This document shows, piece after piece, positions 55,042 through 64,000 of a stretch of 64,000 nt of DNA. Source of the DNA: Azophilus sp965214305 (GTDB lineage Bacteria; Pseudomonadota; Gammaproteobacteria; Pseudomonadales; Azotimanducaceae). How positions within the stretch are numbered: position 1 is the first letter of the stretch; every line of letters begins with the position of its first letter. A program made the translations under genes and the position numbers. The stretch lies in contig OZ243949.1 in the NCBI GenBank assembly GCA_965214305.1, forward strand, positions 1,426,001 through 1,490,000. The letters are read 5' to 3'. A model generated the notes under the pieces. The model worked only from the letters and a program-made list of their open reading frames with translations, ran no database searches and had not been told where the DNA came from.

Positions 55042-56277
55042 ATGCCGGACGCCCTCTCCGCCTTCCGCATCTGCGACTTCACCGGTCAACTGGCCGGGGC
55101 CGGCGCCACCAAGTGGCTGGCGGCGTTCGGCGCCGAGGTCATTCGCATTGAAGACCCGGTTCGCGAAGGGCGTTGGGATATCATGCGCGGTACCCCGCCA
55201 TTCGTTGACGAGCGGCGCGGTATCGATTTCGGTGGTGCCTTCAACAACCACAACACCAACAAATACGGCATCACGCTCAACCTGAGAACCGAGCGCGGCA
55301 AAGAGATTCTCGCCGAACTCGTCAAGGTTTCGGATGTGGTTAGCGAAAACTTTGCCAAGGGTGTGCTGGAGCGATGGGGCTTCGGCTACGAGCGGCTCAA
55401 GGCGCTCAAACCGGACATCATCTACGTTTCCAATTGCGGCTTCGGCCACATCGGGCCATACAGCGATTTCAAATCCTGGGGACCCATCGTGCAGGCCCTA
55501 TCGGGGTTGACCTTCACTTCCGGGCTACCGAACCGTGAACCGGCCGGTTGGGGCTATTCGTTCATGGATCACACCGGCGCCTACTATATGGCGATCGCCA
55601 TTCTGCTGGCGCTGATCCATCGGCAACGCACCGGCGAGGGCCAATGGGTTGATCTGGCCTGCAGCGAAGCGGCGCTCAGCTTGCACGGGCCGGCCCTGCT
55701 GGATTGGACAGTCAATGGCCGACCATACCGCCGCGCGGGGCAGCCGCACAGCAACCGCAACCAATGGCCGCCCATGGCACCGCACGGCATTTATCCCTGC
55801 CGCGGTGACGACGACTGGGTCGCCATCGCCTGCCGCAATCAGGCGGACTGGGAATCTTTGCAGGCGGTCATCGCCGCGGCCTGGTGTGCCGACCCCCAAT
55901 TCGCGGACTTGGCATCGAGACTGGCCGCACAGAACCGTTTGGATGAGCATGTGGGTGCCTGGACTGGTCCACAGAACAAATTCGAGGTGGAAGAACGCCT
56001 GCGCACGGCCGCTGTGCCGGTATCGGCGGTGTTGAAACCCGGGGAACGCATCGACCTTGATGCGAGCACCGGCAAGCTCGGCCTGTGGCCAACGGTGGAG
56101 CACACCAAAATGGGCAAGGTGCGGGTCGATGGACAACCGGCACGGTTTTCTAAGACCAACTGGCATCAAGAGCGTGGCGGCCCCTGTTTGGGCGAACACA
56201 ACGAGGAAATACTGACGCGCCTGCTTGGGATGACCCTTGAGCAAGTGGAGCAGTTACGCAACGAGGGTGTGATATGA
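55042..56277 (+). CDS. Class III (CaiB/BaiF family) CoA-transferase, subunit with catalytic Asp
   Basis: 411 aa. Transfers CoA between carboxylic acids. LVKVSDVVSENF, YVSNCGFGHIGPY and FMDHTGAYY are family motifs; Asp176 in the last is at the position of the catalytic Asp of formyl-CoA transferase. GEGQWVDLACSEAAL follows as expected. A second, related gene begins 16 bases downstream, so the enzyme is probably a heteromer like benzylsuccinate or carnitine CoA-transferase pairs. Substrates unknown. This gene marks the right border of the scrambled island. Confidence 0.88.
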   Translation: MPDALSAFRICDFTGQLAGAGATKWLAAFGAEVIRIEDPVREGRWDIMRGTPPFVDERRGIDFGGAFNNHNTNKYGITLNLRTERGKEILAELVKVSDVVSENFAKGVLERWGFGYERLKALKPDIIYVSNCGFGHIGPYSDFKSWGPIVQALSGLTFTSGLPNREPAGWGYSFMDHTGAYYMAIAILLALIHRQRTGEGQWVDLACSEAALSLHGPALLDWTVNGRPYRRAGQPHSNRNQWPPMAPHGIYPCRGDDDWVAIACRNQADWESLQAVIAAAWCADPQFADLASRLAAQNRLDEHVGAWTGPQNKFEVEERLRTAAVPVSAVLKPGERIDLDASTGKLGLWPTVEHTKMGKVRVDGQPARFSKTNWHQERGGPCLGEHNEEILTRLLGMTLEQVEQLRNEGVI

Positions 56278-56293
56278 GTCGAGCACTCATCGT

Positions 56294-57526
56294 ATGACGG
56301 CACTAACCGGATTACGGGTCGTCGAGCTGGCGCGCGAGCCAATCGCTTTGGCGGGCAAGCTGCTGGCCGACATGGGCGCCGACCTGATTCTTGTCGAACC
56401 GCCGGGCGGCGATCCGTGCCGCCATTACCCACCGTTTTTGAACGACGAGCCGGGCGATGACCGCAGCCTCTACTGGTGGCATTTCCACACCAATAAACGC
56501 GGCGTCGTGCTCGATTTGGAGAACCCCGAAGATGCGGATCGGTTTCGCCGCCTCATTGCGTCGGCGGACATTCTGCTTGAGGGGGAACCGCGCACCCGTC
56601 TCGCCGGACTCGGGCTCGACTACGACAACCTGATAACCCAACGACCGGATCTGATCCACATTTCCGTAACACCCTATGGGCGCAACGACGCCAAGAGCGA
56701 CCTCCCCATCACGGACTTGACGATCATGGCCGCCGGCGGCCCGCCCTGGAGTTGCGGCTATGACGACCACTCGCTGCCACCCATCCGCGGCCCCGGCCAG
56801 GGCTATCAAACCGCCGCCCATTTCACCGTGCTGTCCGCATTGACTGCCCTGCTCTATCGCGATATCGGCGGCGAGGGCCAATTCATCGATCTGAGCATGA
56901 ACGCCGCAGTCAACGTGACCACGGAGGCGGCAACCTACGAATGGCTGGTTGCCGGGCGAACCGTGCAACGCCAAACCGGACGCCACGCATCGGTACAGCC
57001 CACGGCGGAAACCCAGCAACTGTGCGCCGATAACCGCTACGCCAACACCGGCGTACCGCCCCGTTTCCCGGAGGAATTCGCCAAGTTGCTGGCCTGGTTG
57101 CGCACACTGGGTTTGGCGGAAGAACTGCCGGAAACCGTCTTTCTGGAAATGGGTGCCGATTGGCAAGGCCCCTTCGACTTATCGCAACTCGCCACCGATG
57201 CAACCATGGCGACGATTTTCAGTGCCGGGCGGCAAGCGCTCAGACTCATTGCGGAGCGCGTCGGTGCCAAGGATTTCTTCCTCGGTTGTCAACGAGCGGG
57301 CCTGGCCGTCGGCGTGATTTACTCTCCGGAAGAGGCGTTTGAGGACGAACACTTCAAGGCGCGGGGTTTCCAGGTACCGGTTTACCACGAAGAACTCGAC
57401 CGGACGATCCGCTATCCCGGCGCGCCCTACCGACTAACCGCAAGCCCCTGGCGCATCAACCACCGCGCCCCGCGCCTCGGTGAACACAACGACGAGGTGC
57501 TCGCCACCCTCGAACGGGATCAATAA
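56294..57526 (+). CDS. Class III (CaiB/BaiF family) CoA-transferase, second subunit
   Basis: 410 aa and clearly homologous to the preceding gene (LRVVELAREPIAL, MGADLILVEPPGGD, SADILLEG, ISVTPYGRN, GEGQFIDLS). In an ungapped alignment from GEGQ backwards, Tyr171 (GYQTAAHF) stands opposite the catalytic Asp176 of the first subunit, so this protein probably lacks the nucleophile. That fits a heteromer with one active type of site. It overlaps nothing and is followed by repeats. Confidence 0.87.
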   Translation: MTALTGLRVVELAREPIALAGKLLADMGADLILVEPPGGDPCRHYPPFLNDEPGDDRSLYWWHFHTNKRGVVLDLENPEDADRFRRLIASADILLEGEPRTRLAGLGLDYDNLITQRPDLIHISVTPYGRNDAKSDLPITDLTIMAAGGPPWSCGYDDHSLPPIRGPGQGYQTAAHFTVLSALTALLYRDIGGEGQFIDLSMNAAVNVTTEAATYEWLVAGRTVQRQTGRHASVQPTAETQQLCADNRYANTGVPPRFPEEFAKLLAWLRTLGLAEELPETVFLEMGADWQGPFDLSQLATDATMATIFSAGRQALRLIAERVGAKDFFLGCQRAGLAVGVIYSPEEAFEDEHFKARGFQVPVYHEELDRTIRYPGAPYRLTASPWRINHRAPRLGEHNDEVLATLERDQ

Positions 57527-57583
57527 ACGCCAAGGTTTTGCCGGAACAGCGACGCACGCAAAAACACCGGATGCTTGCGGATA

Positions 57584-57695
57584 GAGCGGGCCCCGTGGCG
57601 CTTCCCTTGCGGCGCCGTTCAGCTCGTTCCACCCCCTCTCGCACGAGTACGAAAATGGTGCCCAGCACCGCAAGGAAAGCGCCACGGGCCCGCTT
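57584..57695. repeat. Long-stem palindromic repeat, family 1, copy 6
   Basis: Arms beginning GAGCGGGCCCCGTGGCGC (57584) and ending GCGCCACGGGCCCGCTT (57695) pair with a one-base bulge and a few mismatches. The loop (CGTTCAGCTCGTTCCACC...AAAATGGTGCCCA) is in the same orientation as copies 1-3. A family 3 motif (GTTGGTGAAATATACGGGCT) lies at 57739-57758. Confidence 0.88.
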
Positions 57696-57755
57696 GCTGC
57701 CAAGTGGTGTGGTGTTTATCGAGCACTGGCGATGAAAGTTGGTGAAATATACGGG

Positions 57756-57827
57756 CTAGGAGCCTCTGCCTTCGGAATTCGCGGCGGCACATCCGCTATC
57801 GCGACTTCCGAAGGCACAGGCTCCTAG
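57756..57827. repeat. CTAGGAGCC palindromic element, family 2, copy C (deleted)
   Basis: 72 bases: CTAGGAGCCTCTGCCTTCGG at the left and TTCCGAAGGCACAGGCTCC plus TAG at the right, with the middle of the full-length element missing. The stem still pairs. The last bases form the stop codon of lysC (57824-57826). Confidence 0.85.
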
Positions 57828-59059
57828 ACTTCTTCGGCAACGTCCACCTCGCTCAGGCCGAATTCCTGATGCAGTGCGCGAACCGCCAATTCGAGGTAAC
57901 GCTCCGCTAGGACAACGGAAATTTTGATCTCGGAGGTGGAGATCATCTGAATGTTGATGTTCTCCTTGGCCATGGCATCGAAAAAGCGCGCGGCAACACC
58001 CGCATGAGAGCGCATGCCGCGCCCCACCGCCGAAACCTTGGCAATCTTATTGTCGCCGGAAAGCGCCCGCGCACCCACAGTCGCCACCACCGGCGCAAGC
58101 AGTTCCAAGGCGCCATCGTAGTCCTCCCGCTTGACGGTAAAGGTGAAGTCCGTGAGGCCATCGGCACCGGTGTTTTGAACAATCATGTCCACTTCAATGG
58201 GCGCACGTCCGACCGGGCCGATGATCTTCGAGGCGGCACCGGGCACATCCGGCACACCCGATACGGTGATTTTGGCCTCGTCGCGGGCATAGGCAATCCC
58301 GGAAACAAGTGGCTCTTCCATAACGAGATCCTCCATCGTAATCAGTGTTCCCGCCCCTTCCTTGAAGGTGGACAAAACGCGCAGCGGCACCTGATAGCGG
58401 CCCGCAAACTCCACCGAACGCGGATGCAGCACCTTCGAGCCGAGGCTGGCGAGCTCGAGCATTTCCTCGAAAGTGACCGAATCCAAGCGACGCGCATCGG
58501 CAACGATGCGCGGATCGGCCGTGTAGACGCCGTCCACATCGGTACAGATTTCGCATTCGTCGGCTTCTAAAGCGGCAGCCACGGCAACCGCGGTCGTATC
58601 CGAACCGCCGCGACCCAGCGTGGTCACATTGCCGTTGCAATCAATACCCTGAAAACCCGCTACCACCGGTACCACCGCCTCGTCAAGAGCAGCGGTCAAC
58701 TCTTCGGTCTCGATCCGCTCAATGCGCGCCTTGCGATGATTCGAATCGGTACGAATGCGAATCTGATTCGCTAGGAAAGACCGCGCCAGATGGCCGCGAG
58801 CGATCAGCGCCATGCTGAGCAGCGCGATGGTGACCTGTTCTCCCGAGGCGAGCAGCATGTCCATTTCACGAGCCTCGGGGCGTCGGCTAACGGCTTCGCC
58901 GAGTGCCTGCAGCCGGTTGGTGTCCCCGCTCATTGCCGAGACCACCACCACCACTCGATCACCCCGATGCAGGTACCCGGACACACGCTCCGCAACCCGC
59001 TGAATACAGCCAATGTCGGCGACACTGGTGCCGCCGTACTTCTGAACGATCAACGCCAT
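57824..59059 (-). CDS. lysC: Aspartate kinase
   Basis: First step of Lys/Thr/Met synthesis; 411 aa. The kinase motif VQKYGGTSVADI is at the N-terminus, with TLGRGGSDTTAVA and CTDVDGVYTADPRI in the catalytic domain. Two ACT domains follow (about 265-411, SGVPDVPGAASKI and KVSAVGRGMRSHAGVAARFF), so feedback inhibition by Lys and/or Thr is expected. In pseudomonads csrA follows lysC; here repeats and the CoA-transferase genes do instead. Confidence 0.95.
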   Translation of the reverse strand: MALIVQKYGGTSVADIGCIQRVAERVSGYLHRGDRVVVVVSAMSGDTNRLQALGEAVSRRPEAREMDMLLASGEQVTIALLSMALIARGHLARSFLANQIRIRTDSNHRKARIERIETEELTAALDEAVVPVVAGFQGIDCNGNVTTLGRGGSDTTAVAVAAALEADECEICTDVDGVYTADPRIVADARRLDSVTFEEMLELASLGSKVLHPRSVEFAGRYQVPLRVLSTFKEGAGTLITMEDLVMEEPLVSGIAYARDEAKITVSGVPDVPGAASKIIGPVGRAPIEVDMIVQNTGADGLTDFTFTVKREDYDGALELLAPVVATVGARALSGDNKIAKVSAVGRGMRSHAGVAARFFDAMAKENINIQMISTSEIKISVVLAERYLELAVRALHQEFGLSEVDVAEEV

Positions 59060-59178
59060 TGCAAGACATCCATTCCAATACGATTGTCAGTGGCCGACAT
59101 GTTCTCCGTCCGTCGGTCTTGAGGTGCCATCAAGTGTGCTGCGACAGACTCCGGTCCGCACAGCGAAGCGAGAATGGG

Positions 59179-61938
59179 CTAGCCCGTTCTCGCTTGCACC
59201 CAAGCCGCCACACCAGCCAGGGCGGCGGGAAGATTTTCTGGACGGTCGCCGCCGCCAGCCCGAGCCAATACCGCGCTGCCGCCGCCCCGAGCACCCACGG
59301 CATCAGCAACGGTACGCAGTAAAGCCGGTGCCTCAATCTTATCCGTCAAGTCCTTGGATAAGCCCGCCACCAAGCTCACCTTGCCTTTATTCTGTTGCGC
59401 CAGAACAATCACCACCGGGCTCAAACGAGACTTGAGCATATCCAAGGTTTGCATCATCGCCTTGGGGTCGCCTTCAATCTCGGCGGCAACCACCTTGATG
59501 CCGTTGACCTCGGATGCGCCGTCCACCAAGTCCGAGCCAAACCCGGATGCGAGCCGTTGCGTCAACACTTTGACTTCTTTGGCAAGCCGCCGGTTCTCCT
59601 CGACCAAGGCGGCAACCCGCTCTTCAAGAGCGCGAGGTTGCGACTTCAATTGCTCCGCCAAACGCCGCACCAGCCTGTCGAGTTCGGATACCTGCGTCAA
59701 AGCCGCCGTGCCCGTTACCGCTTCGATACGACGCACACCCTGGGAGATGCCGGACTCCGCTCTGATGCGAAAAAGCCCCACATCGCCAGTACGCCGCACA
59801 TGGGTTCCGCCGCAGAGCTCAACGGAATAGTCACCGCCCATGGTCAGCACGCGCACCTCATTCCCGTACTTCTCGCCAAACAAAGCGACGGCACCACTGG
59901 CAACCGCCGCGTCAAAGCTCATTTGCGCCACCCCAACTTCGCTGTTGACCAGCACCTGTTCATTGACCATTGCCTCTATCGCGGCCAGTTCGTCAGGGGC
60001 AACGGGTTGGGGGTGCGAGAAATCGAAGCGGAGATGCTGCGCATCCACCAGTGAACCCATTTGGCTCACATGGGGCCCAAGCACAAGGCGTAGCGCGGCG
60101 TGCATCAGGTGCGTGGCCGAGTGGTTGGCCATAATGCCGCGTCGCCGCGTCTTATCGACTTCGGCCCGCAAACGTTCGCCAACACGCACCCGGCCCGAGA
60201 TAGCTCGGCCGATGTGCAGGTGTTGGTCGGCAGAGCGCCGGGTGTCCCGCACCTCGAAACGGAAGGCGTCGTTCACCAAGGTGCCGGTATCGCCGACCTG
60301 ACCGCCGGCCTCCGCATAAAAGGGTGTGCGGTCGAGAACCACCACGCCCGTCTGGCCCTCATGGAGGGTATCGAGACGGGCACCCTCCGCATCATAAAGG
60401 CCGCACACTTCGCCGGTGTCGGCGGTCGTTGCGTAGCCGAGAAAATCGACTTTGGAATCGGTATGTATTTTTTGCCCCAGGGCGAAATCGAAACGTGCCG
60501 ACGCCCGTCCCTGTTCGCGTTGCCGACGCATGGCTTGCTCGAAGCCATCCCTATCGACACCCAAGCCCCGTTCGCGGGCGATATCCTCGGTGAGGTCGAT
60601 GGGAAAGCCGTAGGTATCGTAGAGTTTGAATACAACATCGCCCGGTAACGTCGGTTTCCCGGCCCGGGTTTCGATGGTTGCATCACCGCTGGACGGTCCG
60701 GGTTTTCCGCTCCGGTCGGCTCCGGTTGAACCATCGCCCAGCCGATCTTCAACATTGATGGTGGCCTCGGCAGCCATACCATCATCCACCGACAATGCAT
60801 CGTCGGCATCAAGGGCCGCAATCGTTTTGTTGAGCAATTCCATGCCTCTGCCCAAGGTGCGCTCGAAGCGTTCTTCCTCTTGAACCAAGGCAGTTTCAAT
60901 TTCTTTTTGTTTGGCGAGGAGTTGGGGATAGGCGTCGCCCATCTCGGCTGCCAGGTCGTCAACCAAAAGGTGCAAGAACGGAGCGCGGATGTTGAGCTGG
61001 TGACCGTGGCGCAATGCCCGCCGAATGATGCGGCGCAGGACGTAATCGCGGTCTTCGTTGCCGGGCATCACGCCGTCGGCGACCAGGAAGGCACTTGAGC
61101 GCAGGTGGTCGGCGATAACGCGAATGGAGGGGTTGTTCAACACCGCGCGCTCATCCTTGATGCCCGCCAACTCGCCGGCCCGCAGCATCAGCCGGCGAAA
61201 TAAATCGATCTCAAAATTGCTGTGTACGCCCTGCAGCACAGTGGCCATGCGCTCCAGACCCATGCCGGTATCCACCCCCGGCTGCGGCAAAGGTTCGAGT
61301 GCGCCGTCCGCGGACCGGTCGAATTGCGGGAAGACGAGATTCCAAAACTCGATGTACCGATCGCCATCCTCACCCGCCGAACCCGGGGGGCCACCGGCAA
61401 CAGCCGAGCCGTGGTCGTAGAACAGCTCGGTGCAGGGCCCGCAGGGACCAGTGTCGCCCATCGTCCAGAAATTCGTCTCGTGATCGACGACGCGCTCGGC
61501 GGGGATGCCGATCTTGCGGATCCACAGGTCGCGGGATTCGTCGTCCGTGGGATGCACGGTGACCCAGAGGCGATCTTTCGGCAGTGAGAAAACCTCGGTG
61601 ACAAATTGCCAAGCCCAGGCGATAGCCTCTTCCTTGAAATAGTCGCCAAAACTGAAGTTGCCGAGCATCTCGAAAAACGTCAGATGCCGTGCCGTATAGC
61701 CAACATTTTCCAAATCGTTGTGCTTACCGCCCGCCCGCACGCACTTTTGCGCGGAAACCGCCCGTCGATAGCCTGGGTGTTCGCGGCCAAGCAGCGCATT
61801 CTTGAACTGGTTCATGCCCGCGTTGGTGAACAATAGCGTCGGGTCTTCATAGGGCACGAGCGAACTCGAAGGCACCACCCGATGGCCGACCGTCTCGAAA
61901 AAGGCCAGATATGCTTGTCGTATGTCAGCGGTCTTCAT
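59179..61938 (-). CDS. alaS: Alanine--tRNA ligase
   Basis: Class II synthetase, 919 aa, longer than the usual 875. Motif 2/3 regions (FEMLGNFSFGDYFKEEAIAWA, GMGLERMATVLQG), the editing domain zinc motif HSATHLMHAAL and CGGTHVRRTGD, and the C-terminal DHHA1-like domain (GGGDRPENLPA-like) are present. An insert of about 35 residues at 395-435, rich in Gly/Ser/Asp/Lys (DGSTGADRSGKPG), lies before the DTYGFP motif. It follows the recX remnant on the same strand. Confidence 0.95.
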   Translation of the reverse strand: MKTADIRQAYLAFFETVGHRVVPSSSLVPYEDPTLLFTNAGMNQFKNALLGREHPGYRRAVSAQKCVRAGGKHNDLENVGYTARHLTFFEMLGNFSFGDYFKEEAIAWAWQFVTEVFSLPKDRLWVTVHPTDDESRDLWIRKIGIPAERVVDHETNFWTMGDTGPCGPCTELFYDHGSAVAGGPPGSAGEDGDRYIEFWNLVFPQFDRSADGALEPLPQPGVDTGMGLERMATVLQGVHSNFEIDLFRRLMLRAGELAGIKDERAVLNNPSIRVIADHLRSSAFLVADGVMPGNEDRDYVLRRIIRRALRHGHQLNIRAPFLHLLVDDLAAEMGDAYPQLLAKQKEIETALVQEEERFERTLGRGMELLNKTIAALDADDALSVDDGMAAEATINVEDRLGDGSTGADRSGKPGPSSGDATIETRAGKPTLPGDVVFKLYDTYGFPIDLTEDIARERGLGVDRDGFEQAMRRQREQGRASARFDFALGQKIHTDSKVDFLGYATTADTGEVCGLYDAEGARLDTLHEGQTGVVVLDRTPFYAEAGGQVGDTGTLVNDAFRFEVRDTRRSADQHLHIGRAISGRVRVGERLRAEVDKTRRRGIMANHSATHLMHAALRLVLGPHVSQMGSLVDAQHLRFDFSHPQPVAPDELAAIEAMVNEQVLVNSEVGVAQMSFDAAVASGAVALFGEKYGNEVRVLTMGGDYSVELCGGTHVRRTGDVGLFRIRAESGISQGVRRIEAVTGTAALTQVSELDRLVRRLAEQLKSQPRALEERVAALVEENRRLAKEVKVLTQRLASGFGSDLVDGASEVNGIKVVAAEIEGDPKAMMQTLDMLKSRLSPVVIVLAQQNKGKVSLVAGLSKDLTDKIEAPALLRTVADAVGARGGGSAVLARAGGGDRPENLPAALAGVAAWVQARTG

Positions 61939-62056
61939 GCGGCAGGGGGTGGCGGCATCAAAAAAGGCGGCAAGTATAGTGGGGTGTTGCCGAGGGCGGT
62001 AGCGCAGCCGGGTGTCAACACAAAGTGGAAATCGATAGTAAGGCCCGGGCGCGGCG

Positions 62057-62245
62057 CTATGCGGGTTCGGTGCTTAGTACTTCAACCGCTTGCTCGGCCA
62101 GATCCTCAGCAAAGCCCTTGGCAACCAGCTTCTTGCACAGCTCCCGGTACCCGTGTTCGCGACGGGAAAGCAGCATCACCCCTCTTGTCACGGCATCATC
62201 AAGACCTCGAACTTCACTCAATGCCCTCACCTCAGGTCGAGTCAA
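62057..62245 (-). pseudogene. recX: recX, truncated
   Basis: 62 codons from a TTG. DDAVTRGVMLLSRREHGYREL and KKLVAKGFAEDLAEQAVEVL match the first RecX three-helix repeat, but the frame stops where the second and third repeats should follow; full RecX is about 150 aa. The position between recA and alaS is the usual recX location. Probably non-functional as an inhibitor of RecA. Confidence 0.7.
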
Positions 62246-62699
62246 CCACCATTCACCCTCGTTGTGTAGCGTTGAGGGTGATGGATTTCACCAGCGGTTC
62301 AAAGTCCGCGTTCATTCCCCGGCCGGAAAAGGAAACCGCTTGGATTTCCAAGCCATACCACTCGGTCGCTTTGCTATTACTTGCCAAAACCAAATTTTCC
62401 ATAACCGCAGTCAACGAAACTATGCCGCCGCCAACAAAGGGTTCGATCAGGATGGTTGGGGTAGTTGCCCGATAGGCGCTAATAGAATCGAGTTTGGGGG
62501 CTCGCCGTTGCCGACAATCAGATCAACGGACCGGGGCCCCTTGTCGTACGCAACGGTCTCATGCGGGAACTGGTTGATGACGGTCGGCAGCGAACCGCGA
62601 GCCGCCACGTCGTCGGTGTACAGGGGTCGAGCCGAGTTCAACGCTTTCTTCGGTGAAGGGAACCGGGGTGCCGTCCGCCTCGTACTCGATCACTGCCAT
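62246..62699 (-). pseudogene. DNA adenine methylase (D12/Dam-like) remnant
   Basis: Three minus-strand frames must be joined. MAVIEYEADGTPVPFTEESV opens at 62699; then LPTVINQFPHETVAYDKGP in a second frame; then TILIEPFVGGGIVSLTAVME in a third. EPFVGGG is motif I of the D12/Dam class of adenine methylases. No catalytic DPPY is found before the recX remnant begins. The interval 62246-62789 between recX and recA holds only this. Methylase identity is an inference from one motif. Confidence 0.4.
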
Positions 62700-62789
62700 C
62701 GCTCTGCTCCGTTGGTTGTTGTGGATTATAGTATTCAACGGGCAAAGGGCTTTCATGGTTTTTGTGGATTTTGCCACACAATTCGCAAA

Positions 62790-63908
62790 TTAATCCCCAT
62801 CCGGCCCAAAAGACTCACGTGCCGGCTCCGGGATAACGACCTCACCCTCTGTCACCAAATCCGGCAATAGCTGTTTGCGGATGCGCATTTCAATCTCGTC
62901 GCGGATAGCCGGGTTTTGGTCGAGATAGTCACTGGCGTTTTTGCGACCTTGGCCGATGCGCTCGTTGGCATAGGCGTACCAAGCACCGGATTTCTCGACG
63001 ATGCCGTTCTTGACGCCGAGTTCGATAATTTCGCCGGTTCGATGGATGCCTTTACCGTAGAGGATTTGAAACTCGGTTTGGCGGAAAGGCGGAGCCACCT
63101 TGTTCTTGACGACCTTGACCCGGGTTTCGTTGCCGATGACCTCGTCGCCATCCTTGATCGCGCCGATGCGGCGAATGTCTAAGCGCACGGAGGAATAAAA
63201 TTTCAGCGCGTTGCCGCCCGTGGTGGTTTCAGGGCTGCCGAACATCACACCGATCTTCATACGGATTTGATTAATGAAGATGACCAAGGTGTTGGAATGC
63301 TTGATGGAGCCCGTCATCTTGCGCAACGCCTGGCTCATTAAACGGGCCTGCAAACCCACATGCGCCTCGCCCATCTCACCCTCGATTTCCGCTTTGGGGG
63401 TGAGCGCGGCCACCGAATCGATAACCACCACGTCCACGGCACCGGAGCGCACCACCATATCCGCAATCTCCAGCGCCTGTTCGCCGGTATCGGGCTGTGA
63501 AATCAGCAGACTATCCGTATCCACGCCGAGGGACTGGGCATAGATCGGGTCGAGTGCATGTTCCGCGTCAATGAAGGCACAGGTGCCGCCCGTTTTCTGG
63601 GCTTCCGCAACGACCTGCAGCGTTAGAGTGGTTTTGCCCGAAGATTCGGGGCCGTAGATTTCCACCACCCGGCCACGAGGCAAGCCACCGATGCCAAGCG
63701 CGATATCAAGCCCCATGGAACCGGTGGAGATGGAGGGAATGGCAACCCGTTCGCGGTCACCCAAGCGCATCATCGAACCCTTGCCGAATTGCCGTTCGAT
63801 TTGGGCAAGGGCCGCGCTCAGCGCTTGGTTTTTCTGCGCCGCACGCCCGGAGTCGGTCGGTGATAGGTTGAGATTGGCGCGGGAGAGGGAGGATTTGCGG
63901 TCGGCCAT
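62790..63908 (-). CDS. recA: Recombinase RecA
   Basis: 372 aa from the ATG at 63908. Walker A is GPESSGKT (86-93), followed by the conserved VVIDSVAALTP and loop L2 region (FINQIRMKIGVMFGSPETTTGGNALKFY). About 20 residues at the N-terminus (MADRKSSLSRANLNLSPTDS) exceed the E. coli protein. The upstream region carries a LexA box. Order recA-recX-alaS is preserved although recX is broken. Confidence 0.97.
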   Translation of the reverse strand: MADRKSSLSRANLNLSPTDSGRAAQKNQALSAALAQIERQFGKGSMMRLGDRERVAIPSISTGSMGLDIALGIGGLPRGRVVEIYGPESSGKTTLTLQVVAEAQKTGGTCAFIDAEHALDPIYAQSLGVDTDSLLISQPDTGEQALEIADMVVRSGAVDVVVIDSVAALTPKAEIEGEMGEAHVGLQARLMSQALRKMTGSIKHSNTLVIFINQIRMKIGVMFGSPETTTGGNALKFYSSVRLDIRRIGAIKDGDEVIGNETRVKVVKNKVAPPFRQTEFQILYGKGIHRTGEIIELGVKNGIVEKSGAWYAYANERIGQGRKNASDYLDQNPAIRDEIEMRIRKQLLPDLVTEGEVVIPEPARESFGPDGD

Positions 63909-63945
63909 AATGACGGCTCCATGAGTTTTCGATACGACAAGGGCA

Positions 63946-63961
63946 CTGTATATATGCTCAG
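63946..63961 (-). promoter_or_regulatory. LexA (SOS) box upstream of recA
   Basis: CTGTATATATGCTCAG on the plus strand (CTGAGCATATATACAG on the minus strand) fits the CTG-N10-CAG operator of gammaproteobacterial LexA, 37 bases before the recA start and overlapping TTGATA/TATA-like promoter elements. It implies SOS induction of recA. Confidence 0.85.
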
Positions 63962-64000
63962 TATCAATAGCAAGACCCAAAACCTCTGGAAATCGCAATT

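Noticed and set aside
62764..62779. Hairpin TGTGGATTTTGCCACA downstream of recA as a terminator
   Set aside because: Only five base pairs and no T run on the minus strand.

Overview
The window looks like a piece of a gammaproteobacterial chromosome of moderate-to-high GC. The evidence is gene order as much as gene content: recA, a recX remnant, alaS and lysC in that order; dnaX, ybaB and recR in that order; a DUF1249 (YqiB-type) gene next to parE and parC; LPS genes waaA and lpxC; a TolC; and a psp locus. Coding density is high and most intergenic gaps are short. The larger gaps are filled with dispersed palindromic repeats. Nothing fixes the genus; an uncultured, repeat-rich gammaproteobacterium is my best reading.

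Layout. 1-1.6 kb: partial aldo/keto reductase coupled to an FAD oxidoreductase. 1.7-6.6 kb: envelope genes (waaA, tolC, O-antigen ligase, polysaccharide pyruvyl transferase). 7-12 kb: DUF1249, parE, parC. 12-19.3 kb: ammonium transporter, then a five-gene minus-strand operon joining a periplasmic binding protein, a histidine kinase, a receiver-PP2C phosphatase, a STAS antagonist and an RsbW-like kinase. 19.7-24.7 kb: TonB-dependent receptor, Rieske oxygenase, efp. 25-34 kb: folA, gamma-glutamyltransferase, SDR, tRNA-Ala(GGC), coaX, acyl-CoA ligase, ketopantoate-reductase-like gene, gltX. 34-37 kb: a copper-binding RiPP cluster of the HvfABC (bufferin/oxazolin) type running into lpxC. 37.4-40.7 kb: a RimK-like ligase, 7TM inactive transglutaminase and retropepsin-like protease triad. 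40.9-43.4 kb: MoxR ATPase and VWA protein separated by a perfect 90-bp tandem array. 43.5-48.1 kb: rnd, recR, ybaB, dnaX. 48.2-50.5 kb: psp locus with a pspF cut off inside its AAA+ domain. 50.5-55 kb: a scrambled accessory island (carbamoyltransferase fragment, methyltransferase broken at an 18-G tract, glycosyltransferase, trypsin-like protease, truncated IS3 element, nuclease-like remnant). 55-57.5 kb: paired class III CoA-transferases. 57.8-64 kb: lysC, alaS, recX remnant, DNA-methylase remnant, recA with a LexA box.

The most unusual features are: (i) two families of dispersed palindromes whose long stems differ between copies but stay complementary, often abutting stop codons; (ii) the periplasmic-binding-protein/kinase/partner-switching operon; (iii) the HvfABC-type copper peptide cluster; and (iv) the loss of pspF beside an apparently intact sigma-54-type psp promoter.
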